Part shown: positions 25,275-32,478 of the stretch, piece by piece
Layout of the letters: each line of letters begins with the position of its first letter
How positions within the stretch are numbered: the first letter of the stretch is position 1
From: Planctomycetales bacterium 71-10
Lineage (GTDB): Bacteria; Planctomycetota; Planctomycetia; Isosphaerales; Isosphaeraceae
Direction: 5' to 3'
Assembly (NCBI GenBank): GCA_001898385.1
Contig: MKTT01000073.1
Span: 1 to 64,000, forward strand
Length of the DNA: 64,000 nucleotides
The notes under the pieces: model-generated
What the model was told of the DNA's origin: nothing
Databases searched by the model: none
Seen by the model: only the letters and a program-made list of their open reading frames with translations
Translations under genes and position numbers: made by a program

Positions 25275-26294
25275 ATGCCCAGCGATCGCGACCTGTTTGT
25301 CGAAGAGCAGTCGATGGTGACGATGAGCTTCGGCGAGCACCTGGAGGAGCTGCGCGTGCGGCTCATCCTGGCGCTGGCCGGCCTCATGGTCGGCGTCCTG
25401 ATCGTCTTCGTCCCCCCGCTCGACATCGGCAAGCGCGTGATGGAGAAGATGGAGTCGCCGGCCAAGCGGGCCCTCACCGACTTCTACGCCAGCGAGTACG
25501 CCAAGAAGCGGTCCGCCGCCGAGGCGGAGAAGGCCGTCTCCCCCGAGCTTCGCGCCCAGGTCCCCGCCGCGTCCTTCATCGACGCCCTCCGGGACCTCGC
25601 CCCCGACCTGAAGCTCCCAGCCGCCGAGGCGCTCCAGGGCCGGACGCTCAACTTCCCGATCCGCTACGACATGTCGGACATGATCGGCGTCACCGAGAAG
25701 TCGGCGTTCCAGATCGACAATTCGCTGATCTCGCTCGGCCCGCTGGAGACGATCACCATCTATTTCCTGGTGTGTTTGGTCTCGGGCCTGGTGATCGCCA
25801 GCCCCTGGGTCTTCTACCAGATCTGGGCGTTCATCGCGGCCGGGCTGTACAGGCACGAGCAGCACTACGTCATGAGGTTCCTGCCGGTGTCGCTCGGCCT
25901 GTTCATCGGCGGCGTGCTCCTCTGCTTCGTCTTCGTGCTGCCGCTGACCCTGGCGTTCCTGCTGGACTTCAACGTCTGGCTGGGCGTCGCGCCGACGCTC
26001 CGGCTCAGCGAGTGGATGAGCTTCGCCACGATCCTCCCGCTGGTCTTCGGCCTGGCGTTCCAGACGCCGCTGGTGATGCTGTTCCTCCAGCGGATCGGGA
26101 TCTTCTCGGTCGACGACTACCGGAGCAAGCGGAAGTTCGCGATCCTGGTCATCACCATCGCCGCCGCGGTCCTCACCCCCGGCCAGGATCCGATCAGCAT
26201 GACCCTGCTCGCGCTGCCGATGGTCCTCCTGTACGAGTTGGGCATCATCCTGATCGCCCGTGGCGCCAAGGGGGGCGTCCCGGCGACGCGGTGA
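25275..26294 (+). CDS. tatC: Sec-independent translocase TatC with enlarged first periplasmic loop
   Basis: A 339-residue inner-membrane protein, the core receptor of the twin-arginine translocase that exports folded proteins. The N-terminal signature MSFGEHLEELRVRLI is present, as are the conserved helices (PWVFYQIWAFIAAGLYRHEQ; LPLVFGLAFQTPLVMLFLQRIG; SKRKFAILVITIAAAVLTPGQDPISM). Helix 1 ends near residue 49 and helix 2 starts near 158. That leaves a periplasmic loop of about 105 residues, far longer than in E. coli TatC, containing a Lys/Glu-rich helical stretch. ATG 25275 is the first start. A possible extended -10, TGCTAGACT, lies at 25096-25104. Confidence 0.95.
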   Translation: MPSDRDLFVEEQSMVTMSFGEHLEELRVRLILALAGLMVGVLIVFVPPLDIGKRVMEKMESPAKRALTDFYASEYAKKRSAAEAEKAVSPELRAQVPAASFIDALRDLAPDLKLPAAEALQGRTLNFPIRYDMSDMIGVTEKSAFQIDNSLISLGPLETITIYFLVCLVSGLVIASPWVFYQIWAFIAAGLYRHEQHYVMRFLPVSLGLFIGGVLLCFVFVLPLTLAFLLDFNVWLGVAPTLRLSEWMSFATILPLVFGLAFQTPLVMLFLQRIGIFSVDDYRSKRKFAILVITIAAAVLTPGQDPISMTLLALPMVLLYELGIILIARGAKGGVPATR

Positions 26295-26326
26295 GGCGGC
26301 CCGGCGCGGACGCCCCTCCGCTCGGC

Positions 26327-26355
26327 TTGCGGGTCGGGCGGGGGCGTCCTAAACT
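26327..26355 (+). promoter_or_regulatory. Candidate promoter of homoserine dehydrogenase
   Basis: TTGCGG (26327-26332) and TAAACT (26350-26355) are separated by exactly 17 bases. Initiation would be near 26362, giving a leader of about 60 bases before ATG 26424. Confidence 0.5.
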
Positions 26356-26423
26356 GGCTTGACGCGCCCCGGCGGGCGAGTCGGCCACTTCTCAATTCCT
26401 TTGGGCGCTCGACGGCGAACGCA

Positions 26424-27734
26424 ATGCAACAACTCAGCGTGGGGATGGTCGGACTGGGGACCGTGGGCGCCGGCGTGGCCCGGATCCTCACGCAGCACGT
26501 CGGCCGGATCGCCCGCCGCGCGGGGCGGCCGGTCGAGCTGAAATGGGCCGTCGTCCGCGACCTGAAGAAGCGTCGCGACGCCGACTTCGAAGGCGTCCGC
26601 GTCGTCGACGACGTCCGCAAGGTGATCGAAGACCCCGAGGTCGGCGTCGTCGTCGAGCTGATCGGCGGCGTCGACGCGGCGCGGCGGATCGTCCTGGACG
26701 CCCTGGCGGCCGGCAAGCACGTCGTCACGGCGAACAAGGCGCTCCTGGCCGAGCACGGGCCCGAGATCCTCGCCGCCGCCCGCGCGGCCGACCGCGCCGT
26801 GGCGTTCGAGGCCAGCGTCGCCGGCGGGATCCCGATCCTCGGGGCGATCGACGTCGGCCTGGCCGCGAACCAGGTGCAGTCGCTCGCCGCGATCCTCAAC
26901 GGCACCTGCAACTACATCCTGACCCAGATGACCCAGGGCGGGATCGCCTACTCCCAGGCCCTGGCCGACGCCCAGGCGCTCGGCTTCGCCGAGGCCGACC
27001 CGACCCTGGACGTCGACGGCACCGACACCGCCCACAAGCTCGCGGTCCTGGCGCAGATCGCCTTCGGCGCCGACGTCCGCACGGCCGACATCCCCCGCGA
27101 GGGGATCGACCGCCTGGAGATCGCCGACCTCACCTACGCCCGCGAGTTGGGATACACGATCAAACTCCTGGCCCACGCCCGGCTCGCCGACGGCGGCCTG
27201 GAACTCCGCGTCGCCCCCAGCCTCGTCAAAAACGATCGCCCGCTGGCCCAGGTCCACGGACCTTACAACGCCGTCCGCGTCGTCGGCGACGCCGTCGGCG
27301 ACACCCTCTACTACGGCCGCGGCGCCGGCATGATGCCCACCGCCTCCGCCGTGGTCGCCGACCTGATCGACGTGGCCACCGGCCGCGCGGCGATCACCTC
27401 GCGCGTCCTCGACTTCTGGTCTCCCGACGCCCCGCCCGTCCCGCTCCTGCCGGCCAGCCGGACCCGACGGCGGAACTACCTGCGGTTCCTGATCGCCGAC
27501 CGCCCCGGCGTCATCGCGTCCATCGCCACGATCCTGGGCCACAAGGGGATCAGCATCGCCAGCGTCATCCAGCACGAGCCGACCCCCGCCGACGAGAACG
27601 GCGAGCCCGGGCCCGTCCCGCTGGTCATCATGACCCACCTGGCCGTCGAGGAAGACCTCCGCGACGCCATCCGCGAGATTGACCGCCTCGACGTCGTCCG
27701 CGCCCCCAGCGTCCGCCTGGGCGTCGAGGAATAA
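26424..27734 (+). CDS. hom: Homoserine dehydrogenase with C-terminal ACT domain
   Basis: A 436-residue monofunctional homoserine dehydrogenase, which reduces aspartate semialdehyde to homoserine for threonine and methionine synthesis. The nucleotide-binding motif GMVGLGTVGAGVARI is at 7-21. VTANKALLAEHG and ILNGTCNYILTQM are family blocks. The catalytic segment DVDGTDTAHKLAVLAQIAFG holds Lys205. A linker with YYGRGAGMMPTASAVVADL leads to an ACT domain (about 350-430, LRFLIADRPGVIASIATILG). ACT domains here usually mediate feedback inhibition by threonine. The next gene, 40 bases downstream on the same strand, likely encodes the following pathway step. Confidence 0.96.
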   Translation: MQQLSVGMVGLGTVGAGVARILTQHVGRIARRAGRPVELKWAVVRDLKKRRDADFEGVRVVDDVRKVIEDPEVGVVVELIGGVDAARRIVLDALAAGKHVVTANKALLAEHGPEILAAARAADRAVAFEASVAGGIPILGAIDVGLAANQVQSLAAILNGTCNYILTQMTQGGIAYSQALADAQALGFAEADPTLDVDGTDTAHKLAVLAQIAFGADVRTADIPREGIDRLEIADLTYARELGYTIKLLAHARLADGGLELRVAPSLVKNDRPLAQVHGPYNAVRVVGDAVGDTLYYGRGAGMMPTASAVVADLIDVATGRAAITSRVLDFWSPDAPPVPLLPASRTRRRNYLRFLIADRPGVIASIATILGHKGISIASVIQHEPTPADENGEPGPVPLVIMTHLAVEEDLRDAIREIDRLDVVRAPSVRLGVEE

Positions 27735-27774
27735 CCGGCCCCCCTAACCATCCCGCCGAGCCGAGGACCCCGCC

Positions 27775-29007
27775 GTGGCCGCCTCCCCCAAGTTCGTCAT
27801 CGTGATCCCCGACGGCGCGGCCGACGAGCCGTTCGAGGCCCTGGGGGGCCGGACCGCCCTCCAGGCCGCCGACATCCCGGCCATGGACGCCGTCGCCGCC
27901 CGGGGGATCGTCGGCCGCTCGCGCAACGTCCCCGACCGCTTCCTCCCCGCCAGCGACGTCGCCACCCTCAGCCTCTTCGGCTACGACTCCGAAAAGTATT
28001 ACACCGGCCGCGCCCCGCTCGAAGCCGCGGCCGTCGGCGTCCCCCTCGGCCCCGACGACTGGGCCGTGCGCTGCAACCTGATGACCATCGAGGACGGCCG
28101 CCTCGCCGACTTCACCGCCGGCCACATCACCAGCGAGGAGGGCGGCCCGATCATGGCCACCCTCCAGGCCGCGCTCGGGTCGCCCGAGTTCGAGTTCCAC
28201 CCCGGCGTCAGCTACCGCAACCTGCTGGCCTACCGCGGCAAGCCGGGCTCGCCCCTGTTCACCCGCGAGACGACCACCGTCCCGCCCCACGACCACCCCG
28301 ACCAGCCCGCCGCGAATTACCTGCCGAATGGCCCCGGGGCCGACGCGCTCATCGACCTGATGGAGCGGGCGCGGCCGATCCTGGCCGACCACCCGGTCAA
28401 CCGGGCGCGGGTGGCCTCCGGCAAGAAGCCCGCGAGCGCCATCTGGCTCTGGGGCCAGGGCGAAGCCCCCCACATGCCGCCGTTCCGGGAGCTGCACGGC
28501 CTGAAAGGGGCGATCATCTCGGCCGTCGACCTGGTGCGCGGGGTCGGCGTCCTGGCCGGCTGGGACCGGATCGACGTCCCCACGGCGACCGGCTACCTGG
28601 ACACCGACTACGCCGCCAAGGGCCGCGCCGGCATCGCCGCGCTGGCCGACCACGACGTCGTCTGCGTGCACGTCGAGGCCCCCGACGAGGCCAGCCACGA
28701 GGGCCGCGCCGACGCCAAGGTCGAGGCGATCGAGCGGATCGACCGCGACATCGTCGCCCCGATCGTCGCCCACCTAGAGGCGACGTACCCGCAGTGGCGG
28801 ATCCTGATCTCCCCCGACCACTCCACCCTGCTCCGCACCCGCGCCCACGATCGCGCCCCGGTCGCCTGGACGATCGCCGGGACGAACCTCCCCCCCTCCG
28901 GCCTCCGCTACGACGAACCGCACGCCCGCGACGGCGGCGGCCCCTTCTTCGACCAGGGGTGGCGGCTGATGGAGAAGTTCCTGGACCTGGGCTGGTCGGG
29001 GATGTGA
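27775..29007 (+). CDS. ApgM-like protein, proposed homoserine kinase
   Basis: A 410-residue alkaline-phosphatase-superfamily protein of the archaeal-type cofactor-independent phosphoglycerate mutase family (ApgM, COG3635). Metal-site blocks are visible: FVIVIPDGAADEPFE at the start, SDVATLSLFGYDSEKYYTGRAP in the first third, then VHVEAPDEASHEGR and ISPDHSTLLRTRAHDRAPV near the end. A bacterial subgroup of this family, found beside threonine-pathway genes, has been proposed to be the homoserine kinase in species lacking ThrB. The position 40 bases behind hom supports that here; a glycolytic mutase role remains possible. The start is GTG 27775 with GAGGA about 8 bases upstream. Confidence 0.85.
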   Translation: MAASPKFVIVIPDGAADEPFEALGGRTALQAADIPAMDAVAARGIVGRSRNVPDRFLPASDVATLSLFGYDSEKYYTGRAPLEAAAVGVPLGPDDWAVRCNLMTIEDGRLADFTAGHITSEEGGPIMATLQAALGSPEFEFHPGVSYRNLLAYRGKPGSPLFTRETTTVPPHDHPDQPAANYLPNGPGADALIDLMERARPILADHPVNRARVASGKKPASAIWLWGQGEAPHMPPFRELHGLKGAIISAVDLVRGVGVLAGWDRIDVPTATGYLDTDYAAKGRAGIAALADHDVVCVHVEAPDEASHEGRADAKVEAIERIDRDIVAPIVAHLEATYPQWRILISPDHSTLLRTRAHDRAPVAWTIAGTNLPPSGLRYDEPHARDGGGPFFDQGWRLMEKFLDLGWSGM

Positions 29008-29848
29008 GCCGCGAGGGGTGTCCTCGCAATGGGTCTGTTCGTCATCGACGACCGCGCCCGCGAACGCCGCAACCCTATTTAGTGAAACGCCATACGATCG
29101 AAAACGCTCGGGTCCGTTCGTCGTTTTGCGATGCTTGAAAGTGCGCCCCGCCCCCGGCGTCGGATGCCGGACCGGCGGGCCTCGTCGGCGGGCTTGCGTC
29201 GCGCAAGTCTCCCCGATCCGGCGCGAGCCAGGTCCCTGGGCTGCCCGAGCCTGGGCCTCCTCACCGCGGACGAGTTGTCAAAGATCCGAGAGGGCGCCCC
29301 CCCCCATCTCGATATACTCACCGGGCGGGGCGTCCGGATTTCAAGATTCCGCAAGATCGCCCCGAATATCGGGAGGCTCCTCGCGGTATACCCACCGCGA
29401 TTCATCGGGGGACGATCCTGTCCCACGAATCGGCCCTCGGACTCGCCGCCGGTCCCGATCGATCCCGGTGGGGTTTCGCGAGGCGTGTCCCTTTTTTTCG
29501 ATTTCGCGCGAACCGGGGCCCGAGTTAAGATGTCTACGGGCATGAACCGACCGCGGAGGTTCCCCATTCAGGGGCCGTGCGAGCTGCGCACGGGCCTCGC
29601 GGCCGGACGAGGTTTGTTGGTTTGAAGGGGACGGGCGCGTGCCCGGCCCCATCGAGCACCGGAGGTCATAGGATCCCGACTCGGTAAGCGCTCTCGGGGA
29701 CGGTCGAGCCGCCCCCTTCCTCGCGGGTCCTCGCCGCCGTTGCGAACCCCGGGCCCGGCTTCATCGGCCGGCCCGCAGGCGCGACGACCCCGGCGACGAC
29801 CCGCACCGTGATCCCGCCCCCACTGAGGGCGGATGCGAGGGTAATGCC
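29008..29848. other. Gene-poor 0.8-kb region with a possible micro-ORF and hairpin
   Basis: This stretch is less GC-rich than the average and shows no convincing protein gene. A 31-codon frame (ATG 29530 to TGA 29625, preceded by a weak GAGTTAAG) is followed directly by a hairpin, GGGG-A-CGGGC-GCGT-GCCCG-G-CCCC (29628-29651). Together they could be a leader peptide with an attenuator or terminator. A lone -10-like TATACT is at 29313-29318. I looked for RNase P RNA, tmRNA and 6S-like signatures and did not find them. Confidence 0.35.
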
Positions 29849-30349
29849 ATGTTGAACCGCAACAACCTGACGCTGTCGGCTCTTTCCAACCGGCTGAATC
29901 TCGGGACGCGGTCGCTCGTGCTCAACACGGGCGTCAACAACGGTACGGCCCTGCGCATCCGTCACGCCCATCACGACGTCATGCGCGAGTCCATGGTGGT
30001 ATTCGAGGTAGGCGAACCCTTCGTCGTCGCCTATCCCGCGCCGCCCATTACCGACCCGGCGATTTCGGATTCGCCACGCCCCGCGTGCGATCCGACCTCG
30101 CCGGCCGACGCGTCCCCGAGGCCGTCCCAAGCGTGGCAGACCTGGCGACAGCGCCAGGGATCCCAGCTCGGGGCCTGCCGGACGCCGTCCTCCCGATGCC
30201 GACGGGCCGCCGCATATGCAGCGGCCGTCGCTACCAGTCCCCGGCTCGGCCGGGGTCTCGGTAAAGGCATCGGTAAGGCCGGCGCGGCCGGGGCCGCAAG
30301 CCGTCGGACGGCGAACTCCGTCGCGTTAGCGACGATCGCCGGGTCTTGA
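29849..30349 (+). CDS. Orphan hypothetical protein with decaying coding bias
   Basis: A 166-codon frame from ATG 29849. The first 55 or so codons (MLNRNNLTLSALSNRLNLGT, then VLNTGVNNGTALRIRHAHHD and MRESMVVFEVGEPFVVAYP) have the third-position GC preference of real genes here. The second half (SRCRRAAAYAAAVATSPRLG, with many Arg and Ala) does not. This suggests a short real gene whose end has been altered by a frameshift, or a gene that once ended earlier. I recognise no family and see no signal peptide. A GAGGGTAATGCC precedes the start. Confidence 0.35.
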   Translation: MLNRNNLTLSALSNRLNLGTRSLVLNTGVNNGTALRIRHAHHDVMRESMVVFEVGEPFVVAYPAPPITDPAISDSPRPACDPTSPADASPRPSQAWQTWRQRQGSQLGACRTPSSRCRRAAAYAAAVATSPRLGRGLGKGIGKAGAAGAASRRTANSVALATIAGS

Positions 30350-30771
30350 ACGGGTCGAATCTCTCGGATTGAACGCTCGCCGACGGCCGTCGGCGGGGCG
30401 AAGCTCGTGGTGAGGGGACCGTCCCCGATCCGCCCGCGCGTCCCGTCTGTGCAGCCGAAGGCCGGTTGGACGATCCGACGGAACACGACTCGCCGCGGGT
30501 GCAGCCGAACCGGGTTCCTCGGACTCGAACGGCCGCGCCGCGCTCGCGCATCCACCGCGTCGCCGCGTCCCGGACGCGCCGAACGCCCCGGAGGCCCCCC
30601 ATCGCGGGGAGGTCGCCGCGCAGGCCGTTCCGCGTCCGCATCGCGAGCGTTACAGGTCCGTGACGTCGCCGGAGCCTCGCCAACGAAGGACGGCCCAGGG
30701 AAAACGGGCCGGTCGCGCGAGGTCCCCGGCCTCCCCCCGGAGCGGGGAAGGTGGGTCCCTTGTTCGCCACG
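30350..30771. other. Spacer upstream of the ECF sigma gene
   Basis: I find no gene here. The decamer GTGCAGCCGA occurs twice, about 60 bases apart (near 30447 and 30509), each time followed by an AGGCCGGTTGG or ACCGGGTTCC segment. The sigma-gene promoter should lie here, but no standard hexamers were found, which is compatible with autoregulation by an alternative sigma factor. Confidence 0.35.
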
Positions 30772-31434
30772 ATGCAGGAGCGAGAGGAAGAAACGCAGGG
30801 GTGGATCGAAGTCGCGGCCCTGGTCCGGCAGGCCCAGGCCGGGGACCGCGACGCCTTCGGCCGCCTGGTCGAGCAGTTCGAGCCGACGGTCCGGGCGATC
30901 GCCCTGCGCCGGCTGGGGAACGTCGGCGAGGCGATGGAGCTGACGCAGGAGGTCTTCCTGCACGTCATGCGGCGGCTGGGCCAGCTCCGCGAGCCCGAGC
31001 GGTTCGCCGGCTGGCTGCGGCAGGTCGCCGTGCGGATGGCGATCAACCACGTCACCCGCCGGCCGGCCGCGTTCACGGTCGAGTCGGTCGTCCTGGAAGG
31101 GGCCTCCGAGACCGAGGACGAGCCGATCGACGCCCTGATCGCCCGCGAGCGGGCCCAGCGGCTGTGGGAGGCGCTCGGCCGCCTGAAGGCCCTGGACCGC
31201 GAGACCCTCGTCGCCTTCTACATCCGCGACCTGTCGCTGATCGAGATGGCCGAGGAGCTGGACGTCCCCCTGGGCACCATCAAGCGCCGGCTCCACACCG
31301 CCCGCAAGCGGCTCAAGGCCGAGCTGGAAGCTTCCTCCCCCGACGACGAATGGTCCGAGCGGATCGACGCCGACGAGGGGGACGAGGACGAGGCCCTGGA
31401 CTGCGTCGGGGCCGGCTATTCGCGGGCCTGGTGA
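30772..31434 (+). CDS. ECF-type RNA polymerase sigma factor
   Basis: A 220-residue sigma-70 family factor of the extracytoplasmic-function class, which directs RNA polymerase to alternative promoters. Region 2 spans about residues 10-85: LVRQAQAGDRDAFGRLVEQF, then AMELTQEVFLHVMRRLGQLR and WLRQVAVRMAINHVTRR. Region 4 spans about 125-180: ALGRLKALDRETLVAFYIRD, then LSLIEMAEELDVPLGTIKRR and LHTARKRLKAEL. An acidic tail follows. ATG 30772 is the likely start; GTG 30751 in the same frame abuts GGGGAAG and would be poorly spaced. No anti-sigma gene lies next to it. A hairpin ends the transcript at 31453. Confidence 0.92.
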   Translation: MQEREEETQGWIEVAALVRQAQAGDRDAFGRLVEQFEPTVRAIALRRLGNVGEAMELTQEVFLHVMRRLGQLREPERFAGWLRQVAVRMAINHVTRRPAAFTVESVVLEGASETEDEPIDALIARERAQRLWEALGRLKALDRETLVAFYIRDLSLIEMAEELDVPLGTIKRRLHTARKRLKAELEASSPDDEWSERIDADEGDEDEALDCVGAGYSRAW

Positions 31435-31452
31435 ATGACGACGAGTGACGAT

Positions 31453-31482
31453 CGAGGCCCCCGTCGCAAGGCGGGGGCCTCG
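31453..31482 (+). terminator. Terminator hairpin after the sigma gene
   Basis: CGAGGCCCCCG (31453-31463) pairs perfectly with CGGGGGCCTCG (31472-31482) around an 8-base loop, 19 bases after the sigma-factor stop. It is followed by GCGTTTCG. Confidence 0.7.
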
Positions 31483-31569
31483 GCGTTTCGAAGGCGACGC
31501 CGCATCAAGACCGTCGGTCGATCCGAGCGGCGCATCGCCGAAGGGCAGGGTCGCCGGGTATGCTCTCCA

Positions 31570-31598
31570 TTGACGATATATCGAACTCGATATACACT
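31570..31598 (+). promoter_or_regulatory. Toxin-antitoxin promoter with embedded palindromic operator
   Basis: TTGACG (31570-31575) and TACACT (31593-31598) are 17 bases apart. The spacer carries a perfect palindrome, TATATCGA-AC-TCGATATA (31577-31594), which overlaps the -10. The region is strikingly AT-rich for this genome. This is the classical layout for autorepression by the antitoxin's HTH domain. The start would be near 31605, about 22 bases before the toxin's GTG. Confidence 0.75.
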
Positions 31599-31626
31599 GG
31601 ACACGGACATACGGGGGTCTAAAGCC

Positions 31627-32007
31627 GTGTCTCAAGGTGGCGAGTCGCCTCGAAAGCCCGTCGTGTGGCTCGCCGGCCGGGAGCACATCCGGTCCCCGCC
31701 CCTGAGCCGAGAGGCGAGGGTGGAGGCGGGGGCGTTGTTGCGCATGATCCAGGATGGGGACATGCCGACGATGCCTCACTCGCGACCCATGCCCAGCATC
31801 GGCACGCACTGCCACGAGTTGAGGGTGCGGGACGAGAATCGGACCTGGCGGCTCGTCTATCGGATCGATGAGGACGCCGTGGTGGTAGCCTCGGTGTTCT
31901 CCAAGACGACGAGGGTGACGCCGAAACGAGAGATCGACGCCTGCAAGGCCCGCCTGTCCCAGTACGATCGCGCGGCCCGGGGCGACGGTGATGGAGGCGG
32001 CCGATGA
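31627..32007 (+). CDS. RelE/HigB-type toxin (phage Gp49-like)
   Basis: A 126-residue protein of the RelE/ParE superfamily, closest to the HigB/Gp49-like branch, whose members cleave mRNA on the ribosome. The core is visible as EARVEAGALLRMIQDGDMPT, then HELRVRDENRTWRLVYRIDE and AVVVASVFSKTTRVTPKREI; the Arg-Val-Tyr-Arg strand and Lys-Thr-x-Thr-Pro end are typical. GTG 31627 is chosen because GGGGG lies 9 bases upstream and the promoter at 31570 would start transcription only about 22 bases earlier. The stop overlaps the antitoxin start (ATGA). Toxin-before-antitoxin order is normal for this group. Confidence 0.85.
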   Translation: MSQGGESPRKPVVWLAGREHIRSPPLSREARVEAGALLRMIQDGDMPTMPHSRPMPSIGTHCHELRVRDENRTWRLVYRIDEDAVVVASVFSKTTRVTPKREIDACKARLSQYDRAARGDGDGGGR

Positions 32008-32309
32008 ACGAGGCGAAGCGGAAGGCTCTCGAGGCAGCCGGTTGGACCGTCGGCGACGCCGAGGGTTTCCTGGGGCTTACCCAGGAAGAGCGTGGGCTCG
32101 TCGAGTTGCGCGTCGCCCTCAGCCGTGCGGTGCGGGCGGCCCGCGCCTGCCGGGGACTGACCCAGGCGCAGGCGGCGCAGGCCCTGAAGACCAGCCAGCC
32201 CAACGTCTCCAGGATCGAGGGGGCGGCCCCCGGCGTCTCGCTGGACTTGATGTTCCGGAGCCTGTTCGCCCTGGGGGGTACGCTACGCGACGTCCTGCCG
32301 GTTGAATAG
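32004..32309 (+). CDS. XRE-family antitoxin
   Basis: A 101-residue DNA-binding antitoxin. The helix-turn-helix lies at about residues 45-75 (AVRAARACRGLTQAQAAQAL, then KTSQPNVSRIEGA), with a C-terminal VSLDLMFRSLFALGGTLRDV tail. It should neutralise the RelE-like protein encoded just upstream and repress their shared promoter through the palindrome at 31577-31594. ATG 32004 overlaps the toxin stop and follows GGAGG at about 6 bases. Confidence 0.9.
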   Translation: MNEAKRKALEAAGWTVGDAEGFLGLTQEERGLVELRVALSRAVRAARACRGLTQAQAAQALKTSQPNVSRIEGAAPGVSLDLMFRSLFALGGTLRDVLPVE

Positions 32310-32351
32310 CCCCCAGCAGTGGACGAGAACTTCCGGGCCTTCGAACGCGAA

Positions 32352-32387
32352 GACGCCCCGCCGGTGGTTTCCCACGGGCGGGGCGTC
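32352..32387. terminator. Hairpin between the toxin-antitoxin module and the YTV gene
   Basis: GACGCCCCGCC (32352-32362) and its complement (32377-32387) form an 11-bp stem. It lies 42 bases after the antitoxin stop, between convergent genes. There is no T-run, so termination is presumptive. Confidence 0.5.
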
Positions 32388-32478
32388 GGTCGCCGTTTCA
32401 GGGAGCGCCGAAGGTTCTCCGGCCTGAAGCGGGGGTTGATGAAGGCCGGGCGGTCCGACCGCCCGGCGTAGGGTCAGG

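Noticed and set aside
29008-29848. RNase P RNA, tmRNA or 6S RNA in the gene-poor stretch
   Set aside because: None of the conserved core motifs of these RNAs could be found on either strand.
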